Translations under genes and position numbers: made by a program
Origin: Leucobacter sp. cx-42
Lineage (GTDB): Bacteria; Actinomycetota; Actinomycetes; Actinomycetales; Microbacteriaceae
Direction of reading: 5' to 3'
Length of the DNA: 64,000 nt
Assembly: GCF_014529985.1 (NCBI RefSeq)
Contig: NZ_JACVMU010000007.1
Location: 124,001 to 188,000, forward strand
The notes under the pieces: generated by a model
What the model was told of the DNA's origin: nothing
The model's database searches: none
Seen by the model: only the letters and a program-made list of their open reading frames with translations
In this document: in pieces, positions 28,879 through 37,518 of the stretch
How the letters are laid out: every line of letters starts with the position of its first letter
Position numbering within the stretch: position 1 is the stretch's first letter

Positions 28879-29336
28879 AGTGAACGCTCTCGCGCGTGGA
28901 ACGCGGTGACGATGTCGCGCTGAATGCCGAACATCTCGGCTTCCTCTGGCGGGGTCGCGTGATCGAAGCCGAGCAGATGCAGCATGCCGTGCGTCGTGAG
29001 AATGATGATCTCCTGCGCGAGGTCATGTCCCGCGGCGTCGGCCTGACGATCTGCCACCTGGGGGCAGATCACGATGTCGCCGAGAATGCCAGCTGGCGTC
29101 TTCGAATCAAGACGACCGGGGCGCAGCTCGTCCATCGGGAAGCTGAGGACATCGGTTGCGCCAGGTTCGCCCATCCACTGCTCGTGCAGGTCAGACATCG
29201 CGGGCTCATCGACGAGCATGATTGCTACGTCGGTGTCGGCGTGCACGTGCATCGCCTCGAGCGCGAACAGCGCGAGGCGCTGCAGCTGCTCTTCAGAAAC
29301 TTCGATTGCTGATTCGTTATTGATCTCTACGCTCAT
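28875..29336 (-). CDS. ybeY: Endoribonuclease YbeY
   Basis: 153 residues. The UPF0054 zinc-binding motif HGMLHLLGFDH gives the three metal histidines, preceded by DVLSFPMDEL. It matures the 16S rRNA 3' end and takes part in ribosome quality control. It overlaps both neighbours by 4 bases (phoH upstream, CNNM downstream), a fully coupled arrangement. Confidence 0.97.
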   Translation of the reverse strand: MSVEINNESAIEVSEEQLQRLALFALEAMHVHADTDVAIMLVDEPAMSDLHEQWMGEPGATDVLSFPMDELRPGRLDSKTPAGILGDIVICPQVADRQADAAGHDLAQEIIILTTHGMLHLLGFDHATPPEEAEMFGIQRDIVTAFHARERSL

Positions 29337-30349
29337 GAGGCGTCTCCTTGGTTCTTCTGCTCATCGTAATCCTGGTACGCGTCGACGATGCGACCGACCA
29401 GGCTATGACGAACGATGTCGTCTGCGGTGAGCTCCGCAAAATGGATGTCCTCGACGTCGCCGAGGATGCGCTGCACAACTCCGAGGCCGCTGCGGCCCTT
29501 CGGGCGATCGACCTGGGTGAGATCGCCCGTGATGACCATCTTCGAGCCATAGCCGAGACGGGTCAGGAACATCTTCATCTGTTCGGGTGTCGTGTTCTGC
29601 GCTTCGTCAAGAATGACGAACGCTTCGTTCAGGGTGCGACCGCGCATGTAGGCGAGTGGGGCGACCTCGATGGTGCCGTTCGCGAGCAGACGGCCGACAA
29701 GATCTTGGTCCATCATTGCACTCACCGCATCGAACAGCGGGCGCAGGTACGGGTCAATCTTTTCCTCAAGACCACCGGGCAGGAAGCCAAGGCTCTCCCC
29801 CGCTTCGACCGCGGGACGGGTGAGCATGATCTTCGAGACTTCGCGGCGCTGCAGGGCCTGCACGGCCTTCGCCATCGCCAAGTACGTCTTGCCAGTGCCG
29901 GCAGGTCCGATGCCGAACACAATAGTGTTGTCATCAATCGCGTCGACGTAGCTGCGCTGGCCGTCGGTCTGGGCACGTACGGCGTTGCCCCGCACCTGCA
30001 CGATCGGCTCGCTGAGACGCTGGGCGGCGGATCCCGCCTGCCCCTTGTTGACCAAATGGGTGATCGCGCGCACATCGTGTGCTGAGACCTGCCCGCTCTT
30101 GCGAGCAAGATCGAGCACCTCAAGCACGACTGCCTCAGCGGCACGCACCTGTGCGACGTCACCGCGCAGGGTCATCACCTCATCACGTACGTGGAACCGT
30201 ACGCCTGGATGCAGCTCCTCGAGGTCACGAACGAGCTGGTCTCGGTGCCCGAGGAACGAACTCAGTTCGACACCCGAGAGCGTAATGGTGCGTGTCAGCT
30301 CACGTGAGTTGACGGACGCGGAAGTGGGGCTGGTTGTTTCAGGCTCCAA
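29333..30349 (-). CDS. PhoH family ATPase
   Basis: 338 residues if the TTG at 30349 is the start. That choice is made because AAGGAG lies 10 bases upstream inside the end of hinT, and because the frame upstream of it is only the hinT coding region read out of frame. Walker A GPAGTGKT and Walker B FVILDEAQN mark the PhoH ATPase; an N-terminal KH-like region (HPGVRFHVRDEVMTLRGD) precedes it. Likely RNA helicase or nuclease-associated, usually paired with ybeY as here. It overlaps hinT by 11 bases and ybeY by 4. Confidence 0.9.
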   Translation of the reverse strand: MEPETTSPTSASVNSRELTRTITLSGVELSSFLGHRDQLVRDLEELHPGVRFHVRDEVMTLRGDVAQVRAAEAVVLEVLDLARKSGQVSAHDVRAITHLVNKGQAGSAAQRLSEPIVQVRGNAVRAQTDGQRSYVDAIDDNTIVFGIGPAGTGKTYLAMAKAVQALQRREVSKIMLTRPAVEAGESLGFLPGGLEEKIDPYLRPLFDAVSAMMDQDLVGRLLANGTIEVAPLAYMRGRTLNEAFVILDEAQNTTPEQMKMFLTRLGYGSKMVITGDLTQVDRPKGRSGLGVVQRILGDVEDIHFAELTADDIVRHSLVGRIVDAYQDYDEQKNQGDAS

Positions 30350-30689
30350 CGAGCGAGTTCTCCTTGAGGTCTCCTGCGAGCACATGGGCGTGCACATGGA
30401 ATACGGTCTGGCCGACAGTTTCACCCGAGTTGAAGAGCAGACGGAAGTCACCGTTGCCGTGCTTCTCTGCGAGCTGCTTCGCTACCGCAACCATCTCGGC
30501 GAGGGTTTCGGGGTCACCAGCGGCAAGTTCGACGACGTTCTCATACTCGGTTGATTTAGGGATCACGAGAATGTGAACGGGCGCCTGGGGCGCAATATCT
30601 GGGAACGCGATCACGCGCTCGGTCTCGGCGAGAATCTCGACCGGGATATCTCCAGAAACGATCTTGGCGAAAATGGTGTCCTGAGCCAT
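30339..30689 (-). CDS. Histidine-triad (HIT) nucleotide-binding protein
   Basis: 116 residues, HinT branch: CPF-like start replaced by DTIFAKIVSGDIP, and the triad HVHAHVLAG gives the H-x-H-x-H catalytic motif. Such proteins hydrolyse purine phosphoramidates such as adenylated amines. TAGACT (30696-30701) lies six bases before the ATG, so this is likely a leaderless first gene of the operon that runs to era. Confidence 0.95.
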   Translation of the reverse strand: MAQDTIFAKIVSGDIPVEILAETERVIAFPDIAPQAPVHILVIPKSTEYENVVELAAGDPETLAEMVAVAKQLAEKHGNGDFRLLFNSGETVGQTVFHVHAHVLAGDLKENSLVGA

Positions 30690-30738
30690 ACCACCAGTCT
30701 ACCCGGCCAGGGCCGATGCGAAAGAGTCGCAAACGCAG

Positions 30739-30779
30739 TTCGCCCCTGGCAGACAGCAAGCGCTGGAGCCAGGGGCGAA
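30739..30779 (-). terminator. Intrinsic terminator after the amino-acid permease
   Basis: A 12-bp perfect stem TTCGCCCCTGGC with its complement and a 17-base loop between the permease stop and hinT; no clear T-tract. Confidence 0.7.
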
Positions 30780-30802
30780 CGATGCGATGACGAACAGTCG
30801 TT

Positions 30803-32278
30803 TTAGGCTTCGTCGGTTGCGGGCACGTCGGCCTGCAACTTTTCTGCGTCACGCTTCTTCAGCTTCTTCCGAACAAGCGGCCAGAAGAGTACGAGTACCA
30901 CGGTCGCAATAAGGCTCGTCCACACCTGGGTGCGGCCTGCCTCAGTCGTGAGCATGATGATGAGGATCGCGACGATTGCGAGGATGAGGACAATGTTCAG
31001 CCAGGGGTGCAGCCACATCTTCAGCTTCAGCCCCTTCACCTCATCGGGGCTCATCTTCTGACGCAAGCGCATCTGCGTGATTGCGATGAAGACGTAGACG
31101 AAGAGCGCAACGAGGCCAGCCGAGTTCATGATGAACGAGAAGACGCCCGAGTCAGGCGCTGCGAAGTTCACAATGGTTGCGGCGACCGCACCACTCGTGG
31201 AGGCGATCAGTGCCCAGACAGGCACGCCGTTACGTGAACGCTTCGAAATCAGCTTTGGCGCGAAGCCCTGGTCTGCAAGAGCAGCGAACATGCGTGATGC
31301 CGAGTACAGGCCAGAGTTCAGTACCGAGATCACCGCGGTGAAGATGATGAGCTGCATGATCATCGCTGCGCCGGGAACGCCCAGCAGCGAGAACACCTGC
31401 GTGAACGGAGCGACTGCGACGCTCACGGGTTCGGGGAGTTCATCCCAGGGAATGACCATCGTGATGATGAGCACTGCACCCACGAAGAAGAGCAAGATGC
31501 GCCAGATGATCGTGTGCGTAGCCTGACGGATACCCTTCGCCGGGTCTTCCGATTCAGCGGCTGCCATAACCGCAATCTCAGTGCCGAAGTACGAGAAGAT
31601 GACGAGTGCTACACCAGTGAAGACTACGCCGAAACCGTTCGGTGCGAAGCCGCCATGCTCCCACAGATTCGGTACAGAGAACGTTGCATTCGGCCAGAGA
31701 CCAAGCGCGAAGAGCAGACCAGCACCCAGGAACACCACGATCGCAACGACCTTGATGCTTGCGAGCCAGAACTCAACCTCGCCGAAGGTACGAACCGAAA
31801 TGAGGTTGGTGCCAACGAAGATTGCGATCAGAATGAGCGACCATGCCCATCCTGGCAGGAAGGTGAACCAGCCGTTGAGGGTTTCACCACCGAGTACGGC
31901 CTCATATGCAAGGACACCGACCCAGAAGTACCAGTACAGCCAGCCGACGAGATACGCCGCCCAGTTGCCCAGACCAACTCGTGCATACTCCATGAACGAA
32001 CCGATGGTGGGCCGCGCCGCCGCCATCTCTCCGAGCATGCGCATCGCCAGGAAGACGAGAAGTCCGCCAATGAGGTAGGACAGCACCGCTGCCGGTCCAA
32101 CCGCGCGAATAACGTTGCCAGATCCCACAAACAAACTCGCGCCAATGATGCCACCAAGCGTGATCATCGTCACGTGGCGAGACGCCAGCTTTTTGTGCTG
32201 AATGGGGGGCGGCGTCGAGGCGTTCGGTATCTCTTTTGCTCCGTTGTTTAGTGCACCGTTTGAGTTGTTGTCACTCAC
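30803..32278 (-). CDS. Amino-acid permease (APC superfamily, AAT family)
   Basis: 491 residues, about 12 membrane helices. The N-terminal MITLGGIIGASLFVGSGNVIRAVGP is the substrate-binding loop of the AAT family (relatives CycA, AnsP, GabP, ProY). It imports an amino acid with H+; the substrate is not predictable. The protein ends in a basic, then acidic cytoplasmic tail. It starts with GTG behind AGAGG; TATACC with an upstream TTGCGA may be the promoter about 85 bases before the start. Confidence 0.92.
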   Translation of the reverse strand: MSDNNSNGALNNGAKEIPNASTPPPIQHKKLASRHVTMITLGGIIGASLFVGSGNVIRAVGPAAVLSYLIGGLLVFLAMRMLGEMAAARPTIGSFMEYARVGLGNWAAYLVGWLYWYFWVGVLAYEAVLGGETLNGWFTFLPGWAWSLILIAIFVGTNLISVRTFGEVEFWLASIKVVAIVVFLGAGLLFALGLWPNATFSVPNLWEHGGFAPNGFGVVFTGVALVIFSYFGTEIAVMAAAESEDPAKGIRQATHTIIWRILLFFVGAVLIITMVIPWDELPEPVSVAVAPFTQVFSLLGVPGAAMIMQLIIFTAVISVLNSGLYSASRMFAALADQGFAPKLISKRSRNGVPVWALIASTSGAVAATIVNFAAPDSGVFSFIMNSAGLVALFVYVFIAITQMRLRQKMSPDEVKGLKLKMWLHPWLNIVLILAIVAILIIMLTTEAGRTQVWTSLIATVVLVLFWPLVRKKLKKRDAEKLQADVPATDEA

Positions 32279-32429
32279 TTGTAAAAACCTCTATATACCT
32301 ATGTTCAACGCACATCTTTCGGGAACGCTCGTAGCGAACCCCATGCGTGAGCACGATGGTATACCCAGGTGACTTATATCGCAAAAGCCAGAGCTTGGCC
32401 AGAGTTGAAATGATCCCGTTTGGTGGAAC

Positions 32430-32453
32430 AAATCAGTGCATATGCACTGATTT
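32430..32453. repeat. Perfect 24-bp palindrome overlapping the rsmE stop
   Basis: A fully symmetric A/T-flanked sequence with centre CATATG. As RNA it gives a 10-bp stem with an ATAT loop followed by TTTGTT on the minus strand, so it may end the rsmE transcript. It also lies 152 bases upstream of the permease start and could be a protein-binding site. Confidence 0.6.
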
Positions 32454-33219
32454 ACCAGCGGTGTAGCCCCACATTCAGCACGGCGAGCGCAGCTGGACCA
32501 GCAGATGATGTGCGAAGTACCGTATTTCCGAGTACGAGCACACGCGCGCCAGCAGCCTCAAGCTCGTCAATTTCGCCGTCAGAAAGTCCACCTTCTGGGC
32601 CAACAACGAGCATGATCTCACGCGCCTGACGGTCAAGACCATCGGTAGCCCAAGAGCTCAGCGCACGTTCACCGCGCGGGTGCAGCACGATGACTTCGAT
32701 TTCGGGATCCGCTGCAGCCGCACAGAGGTCACGTGTGGTCGCGAGCGGACCAACTTCCGGGATCCAGGCACGAAGCGACTGCTTCGATGCCTCGCGAGCA
32801 ATGCGCTGCCATTTGGCAATGCCCTTCGCTGACTTCTCTGCGCCGCCAGCGCCATCCCAGCGCGAGACTGAACGCGCAGCCTGCCAGGGCACAAAGCCGT
32901 CAACGCCAAATTCCGTCGACTGCTCGACGGCGCGCTCATCTCGGTCGCCCTTTGCGAGCGCTTGTACGAGGGTGAGGCGAATCTCTGGCGCTGCGTCCTG
33001 CGTCACGTCGAGCAGACGTACCGAAAACCGGTCCTTGCCAACGACGGTTGCCTCGGCGTTTGCGAGCGCGCCCGCGCCATTGCCGATGAGGATCTGCTCA
33101 CCCTGCCGCAGACGACTGACGCGAACTGCGTGCCGAGCTTCGTCACCGGTAATTTCGATGACGGCGCCAGGAACGAATTCAGCTGCGGTCAGGCCCTCAC
33201 GGTAGTAGAGATTCGCCAC
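32452..33219 (-). CDS. rsmE: 16S rRNA (uracil1498-N3)-methyltransferase
   Basis: 255 residues. N-terminal PUA-like domain (ITGDEARHAVRVSRLRQGEQILIGNG) and a SPOUT trefoil-knot domain with the SAM-binding LVVGPEGGLSDGEIDEL and LGNTVLRTSSAGPAAL. It methylates U1498 of 16S rRNA. It starts with GTG only 5 bases after dnaJ with no good ribosome site, so it probably depends on re-initiation. Confidence 0.95.
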   Translation of the reverse strand: MANLYYREGLTAAEFVPGAVIEITGDEARHAVRVSRLRQGEQILIGNGAGALANAEATVVGKDRFSVRLLDVTQDAAPEIRLTLVQALAKGDRDERAVEQSTEFGVDGFVPWQAARSVSRWDGAGGAEKSAKGIAKWQRIAREASKQSLRAWIPEVGPLATTRDLCAAAADPEIEVIVLHPRGERALSSWATDGLDRQAREIMLVVGPEGGLSDGEIDELEAAGARVLVLGNTVLRTSSAGPAALAVLNVGLHRW

Positions 33220-33224
33220 GGCGC

Positions 33225-34334
33225 TTAGTTCTTAAAGAAGCGATCGCGGATCTTGCCGAAGAAGCCCTGGTGGAACTCACCAAAGTGGGGATCTTCGTCC
33301 TTGCGCAGTGCCGCGAGCTGGCGCACGAGATCTTTCTCACGCTTGCTGAGCTTCGCGGGGGTCACGACCTGCACAGCAACCTTGAGGTCGCCGCGGTTCG
33401 TGGTCTGAAGGCCCTGGATGCCGCGGCCACGCACGGTGATGATGTCACCCGACTGGACGCCAGCGGGAACCTCAATCTCAACCTTGTCACCGTCAAGCGA
33501 ATCGAGCGAGACCTCAGCGCCGAGCACCGCGTCAGTCATTGCGACCTGGAGCGTGCTGAGCAGATCATCGCCGTCGCGGCTGAAGATGTCGTGGTGCGTC
33601 ACACGGAATTCAATGAAGAGATCGCCGTTGGGGCCGCCACCTGGGCCAACCTCGCCACCACCACGCATCTGCATGCGGGTGCCGGTCTCGATACCCGAGG
33701 GGATATCGAGGGGAAGCTCGCGGCGCTCGCGCACGCGGCCCTTGCCTGCGCACGAGGTGCAGGGGTGCTCAATAATCGTGCCGTAGCCTGAGCAGCTGCC
33801 GCAGGGGTGCATCGTCACAACGTTGCCGAAGAGCGAGCGAACCTGACGCTGCACCTGACCCTGGCCGTGGCAGACGTCACAGGTAACGGGGCTCGTGCCG
33901 GGCTGGCAGCCACTGCCGTCACACGTATTGCAGAGCACTGCGGTATTGATGGTGATGTCGCGCTTCGCACCGAAGACAACCTCTTCGAGGGGAACGTCAA
34001 TGCGAATGAGTGCGTCCTCGCCGCGCTCGGCGCGCGAGCGGGGGCCCTGTGATCCGCTGCCGAAGCCGCCACCAAAGAAGGTCTCGAAGATATCGCCGAA
34101 GCCGCCGCCTGCGCCGCCGAAGCCGGGCTGATCGCCACCGCGGTCGTAACGCGCGCGCTGCTCTGCGTCGCTGAGCACGTCGTATGCGTGAGTGACGTCC
34201 TTGAAACGCTCTGCGGCGTCCTCAGACGGGTTCACATCGGGGTGGAGCTGACGCGCAAGCTTGCGGTACGCCTTCTTGATCTCTTCTGGGGTCGCTTCGC
34301 GGGAAACTCCGAGGACCTCGTAGTGATCTGCCAC
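33225..34334 (-). CDS. dnaJ: Chaperone DnaJ (DnaJ2 type)
   Basis: 369 residues: J domain with HPD (RQLHPDVN), a Gly/Phe-rich linker, and four CxxCxGxG zinc motifs ([32 protein letters not shown]), then the client-binding domains. It is the actinobacterial DnaJ2 paralogue that sits beside hrcA. GTG start behind AAGGAG. It lies in the same run as hrcA and so should be under CIRCE control. Confidence 0.96.
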   Translation of the reverse strand: MADHYEVLGVSREATPEEIKKAYRKLARQLHPDVNPSEDAAERFKDVTHAYDVLSDAEQRARYDRGGDQPGFGGAGGGFGDIFETFFGGGFGSGSQGPRSRAERGEDALIRIDVPLEEVVFGAKRDITINTAVLCNTCDGSGCQPGTSPVTCDVCHGQGQVQRQVRSLFGNVVTMHPCGSCSGYGTIIEHPCTSCAGKGRVRERRELPLDIPSGIETGTRMQMRGGGEVGPGGGPNGDLFIEFRVTHHDIFSRDGDDLLSTLQVAMTDAVLGAEVSLDSLDGDKVEIEVPAGVQSGDIITVRGRGIQGLQTTNRGDLKVAVQVVTPAKLSKREKDLVRQLAALRKDEDPHFGEFHQGFFGKIRDRFFKN

Positions 34335-34389
34335 TCTGATTGCTCCTTAGTGGTTGCGGTGAAAAACTGATGAAAAACGGCGAAGGCTG

Positions 34390-35427
34390 CTAGTGCGCTT
34401 CGTCAAGGATCTGATTGAGGTACCGTGCGACAGCGCGGACGCTCGAAATGTTGCCTGCGTAGTCCATGCGGACGGGACCGAGCACGCCGAGGCGCGCAGC
34501 ATTGTCACCTGCGGAGGCATAGTTGGTGGCGATGACCGACGCTTCGGGCAGGCCATACAGCGCGTTCTCACGCCCGATCGAGGCGGCAACGTCACGCTGG
34601 TCATGCACGAGTTCTTCAAACAAGCGCAACAGCGTTACCTGCTCCTCGATCGCCTCGAGCACGGTGGTCAGGGTACCGGAGTACTCCCCCGGCCGCGAGA
34701 GATTCGCTGTGCCAGCAACCGCGATCTTGTCACTGCGATTCGCTTTGAGCTGCCCGAGCACGATGTCGAGTACGCGCCCGATGAGCTCGTTTTCGAGCGG
34801 ATCGACCCACTCGTTCGCGTTCGCAGCGAGTGCGGTCAGCGCGCGTTCAGCGGAGTCAAGATCGAGACCGATGATCGCCTGCGCGATCCGCCCCCTGAGT
34901 CCGTTCACCCACGCCTCGGTCACCTGCGCAGAAGGCAACTTCGCGACCTGCTGCTCAACCACGCCGGAGCCAAGGATGAGCACGCACAGCACGCGATCTT
35001 CGCCGACGGCAACGAGGTCGATGTGACGCACGACCGTGCTGCGTAGCGACGGGTACTGCGCAACGGCCACCTGGTTCGTGAGCTGCGCGAGCAGTCGAAC
35101 CGTGCGGCTCATCGCATCGTCGAGATCATTCGATTCACCGAGGAACCGTTCGATCGCGGTGCGCTGCGCCCCCGTGAGCGGACGTGCGCGAGCCAAAGTG
35201 TCAACGTAGAGCCGGTAGCCCTTGTCCGTCGGCACACGGCCAGAAGAAGTGTGTGTCTGCGCGATGAGCTCTTGGTCTTCGAGCGAAGCCATGTCATTGC
35301 GAATGGTCGCGGCCGAAACCCCGAAGCTGTGCCGATCAACGATGGATTTCGAACCAACCGGCTCGCTCGTCGCAACGTAGTCACTCACGATCGCGTGCAA
35401 GACAGCGAGACCGCGTTCGGTAACCAT
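34390..35427 (-). CDS. hrcA: Heat-inducible transcription repressor HrcA
   Basis: 345 residues from ATG 35427; the frame is open to 35454 but that part lies in the CIRCE operator, and AGGGAG is 6 bases upstream of 35427. N-terminal winged helix (LAVLHAIVSDYVATSEPVGSKSI, then VSAATIRNDMASLEDQELI), then the GAF-like and dimerisation parts. It represses its own operon and other chaperone genes through CIRCE. Confidence 0.96.
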   Translation of the reverse strand: MVTERGLAVLHAIVSDYVATSEPVGSKSIVDRHSFGVSAATIRNDMASLEDQELIAQTHTSSGRVPTDKGYRLYVDTLARARPLTGAQRTAIERFLGESNDLDDAMSRTVRLLAQLTNQVAVAQYPSLRSTVVRHIDLVAVGEDRVLCVLILGSGVVEQQVAKLPSAQVTEAWVNGLRGRIAQAIIGLDLDSAERALTALAANANEWVDPLENELIGRVLDIVLGQLKANRSDKIAVAGTANLSRPGEYSGTLTTVLEAIEEQVTLLRLFEELVHDQRDVAASIGRENALYGLPEASVIATNYASAGDNAARLGVLGPVRMDYAGNISSVRAVARYLNQILDEAH

Positions 35428-35440
35428 CGCGACTCCCTTC

Positions 35441-35467
35441 CTGGCACTCAACACCTTCGAGTGCCAA
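35441..35467 (-). promoter_or_regulatory. CIRCE operator
   Basis: On the minus strand TTGGCACTC, nine bases, GAGTGCCAG: the CIRCE inverted repeat with one-base variation in each outer position from TTAGCACTC-N9-GAGTGCTAA. It ends 13 bases before the hrcA ATG, implying autoregulation. Confidence 0.93.
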
Positions 35468-35494
35468 GTCTAGCGCAGCCAGCCTCAGAAATAC

Positions 35495-36733
35495 TTAGCT
35501 CAGCAGAGCGCCGACTACGCGGTCAGCGAGCAGCCGCCCCTTGAGTGTCGGCACGATTCTGGGTGCGGATCCGCCACTTCCCAATGCAGCGCGACCCTCG
35601 ATGAGGCCGTCAGCAATCAGTCCGGCAACCGCTCCGCGTTCGCTCTCAGCAAGAGCCGCGATCGGGAGGCCGTCGGCAATGCGGGTCTGCAGGAGCACCT
35701 GTTCCTCGTGCCGAGCCTCGTCGTCGAGCAGTTCACGCTCGAGCGCGGGCGAGAGGCCCTGCGAGATCCGGTCAGCGTAGGCGCGGGGATGCTTGACGTT
35801 CCACCAGCGCGTGCCACCGATGTGACTGTGCGCACCCGGGCCGGCAGCCCACCAGTCCTCGCCGGTCCAGTACGAGAGGTTGTGGCGTGAACGGTGATCC
35901 TCGCTGCGCGCCCAGTTACTCACCTCGTACCATTCGTAGCCGGCTGCCGCGAGCTTCGCGTCTGCATGCTCGTACATCTCAGCGTGCAGGTCGTCGTCAG
36001 TCTCCGGGTACTCGCCGCGCTTGATCTGCGCGGCAAGCTTCGTGCCGGGCTCGACGATCAGAGCGTAGGCCGAGAGATGATCGGGCGCCATCGCGAGTGC
36101 AGCATCGAGCGTGGTCTCCCACTCCTCGATGGTCTCGCCAGGCGAACCGTAGATGAGGTCAAGACTGACCTGCAGGCCGACCTCGCGCGCCCAGGCAACC
36201 ACCTGCGGCACGCGCTCAGGTGAGTGCGTACGGTCAAGCACGCGCAACACCTTCGGCACAGCCGACTGCATGCCGAAGCTCACGCGGGTGAAGCCGTTGT
36301 CTGCAAGGTGCTGCAGGTAGTCGCGATCCACCGAATCGGGGTTTGCCTCGGTCGTGACTTCAGCGCCCTCCGCGATGCCCCACTCGTCACGGATACGGTT
36401 GAGCATCAGCACGAGGTCGGCAGCGGGAAGCAGCGTCGGGGTACCGCCGCCGAAGAAGACGGTCGACACCTGGCGCTCGGGAAGACCCGAGTCACGCATC
36501 ACCTTGGCACCAAAGCTCAGCTCAGTTGCCGCCTCAGACGCGTAGTGCGACTGGTTCGTGGTGCCGAGCTCGCTCGCGGTGTAGGTGTTGAAGTCGCAGT
36601 ATCCGCAGCGCACACGGCAGTACGGGACGTGGACGTACACGCCGAACTTCCGGTCTTCTGCGCCAGGAAGCACAGAGGCCGGAAGGGCACCGTCAGCGGG
36701 AGCAGGCTCGCCGGGCGGGAAGGTGCTTGGCAC
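35495..36733 (-). CDS. hemW: Radical SAM haem chaperone HemW
   Basis: 412 residues. The radical-SAM cluster motif C-x3-C-x2-C appears as YCRVRCGYC, with FFGGGTPTLL and SFGMQS typical of the HemW/HemN branch, and a C-terminal winged domain. HemW lacks coproporphyrinogen dehydrogenase activity and inserts haem; it is often misnamed HemN. It follows the DUF1990 gene by 2 bases and is upstream of hrcA. The cytochrome bd genes in this window would be possible haem users. Confidence 0.94.
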   Translation of the reverse strand: MPSTFPPGEPAPADGALPASVLPGAEDRKFGVYVHVPYCRVRCGYCDFNTYTASELGTTNQSHYASEAATELSFGAKVMRDSGLPERQVSTVFFGGGTPTLLPAADLVLMLNRIRDEWGIAEGAEVTTEANPDSVDRDYLQHLADNGFTRVSFGMQSAVPKVLRVLDRTHSPERVPQVVAWAREVGLQVSLDLIYGSPGETIEEWETTLDAALAMAPDHLSAYALIVEPGTKLAAQIKRGEYPETDDDLHAEMYEHADAKLAAAGYEWYEVSNWARSEDHRSRHNLSYWTGEDWWAAGPGAHSHIGGTRWWNVKHPRAYADRISQGLSPALERELLDDEARHEEQVLLQTRIADGLPIAALAESERGAVAGLIADGLIEGRAALGSGGSAPRIVPTLKGRLLADRVVGALLS

Positions 36734-36735
36734 GG

Positions 36736-37518
36736 TTAGCGATCCGCCGAATCATCAGCGGGAAGCTCGATGATTATGGGTTCGGCAGCATCCTCAGACA
36801 CTACCGGGTCAGTTTCAACCGCAACATCGCCCGCTGCCGCGTCGTTCGGCAGCGTGTTCACCGGGGCAGCACCGGGCTGCAACGCCTCAAGGATGCGCTT
36901 GGCAGCATCAACGACGTTGCGTTGATCGCCACGTGCCTTCAGGCCGAGGAAACCGTTCTGCGAGGAGTAGAAGAAGCCGCGAACGCCGGCCCAGACCGTG
37001 CCGTCTTCTTTCAGCTCCACAACCGCGAAGTGCTCGCCGTAGGGGCCGCCCTCTGCAGAACGATCGCCCCATGCGAAGCCAATGCGGTTCGTCTCAACGA
37101 GCGTGTAGACCACGAGAATCTCGCGGTCGAGGTCGCCAATTCGCAGCCGAGCAGTGGTGCCAGCAGTGATGAACGGCTCACCGTCGGGGCCAAACAGCTC
37201 CTCGGTGTTGCCACTGGGCAGGGGCGAACCCTCGGCATCGAACGCGACACCAACGTAGTTACTGCCCTCGCCACGATCGACATCGTCGACCGCGCAGCCC
37301 GCACCACGGTGCGCACCCCAGGTCATCAGCCAACTGGAGGCCAGGATGAATCGCTCTTCGCCGCTCCCGAGCTGGGCCGTCTCCTCGTATGAGGTACTCC
37401 CGGCAGGCGGGAAGCGGAGCAGATCACTCGCCCGCGAGGCGCCGACGGCTGCGTAGCCAACCGGCATCTCGCGGTGCGTCGAGCGCCGCGGAAGTTCTTC
37501 CTTCGGCGCCGGGGTCAC
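36736..37518 (-). CDS. DUF1990 family protein
   Basis: 260 residues. DUF1990 features: [21 protein letters not shown] near the N-terminus, [25 protein letters not shown], and [22 protein letters not shown] in the middle, with a long acidic tail that is unusual for the family. No enzymatic motif or membrane helix. It overlaps lepA by 4 bases and is 2 bases from hemW, so it is translated within that operon; function unknown. Confidence 0.82.
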   Translation of the reverse strand: MTPAPKEELPRRSTHREMPVGYAAVGASRASDLLRFPPAGSTSYEETAQLGSGEERFILASSWLMTWGAHRGAGCAVDDVDRGEGSNYVGVAFDAEGSPLPSGNTEELFGPDGEPFITAGTTARLRIGDLDREILVVYTLVETNRIGFAWGDRSAEGGPYGEHFAVVELKEDGTVWAGVRGFFYSSQNGFLGLKARGDQRNVVDAAKRILEALQPGAAPVNTLPNDAAAGDVAVETDPVVSEDAAEPIIIELPADDSADR

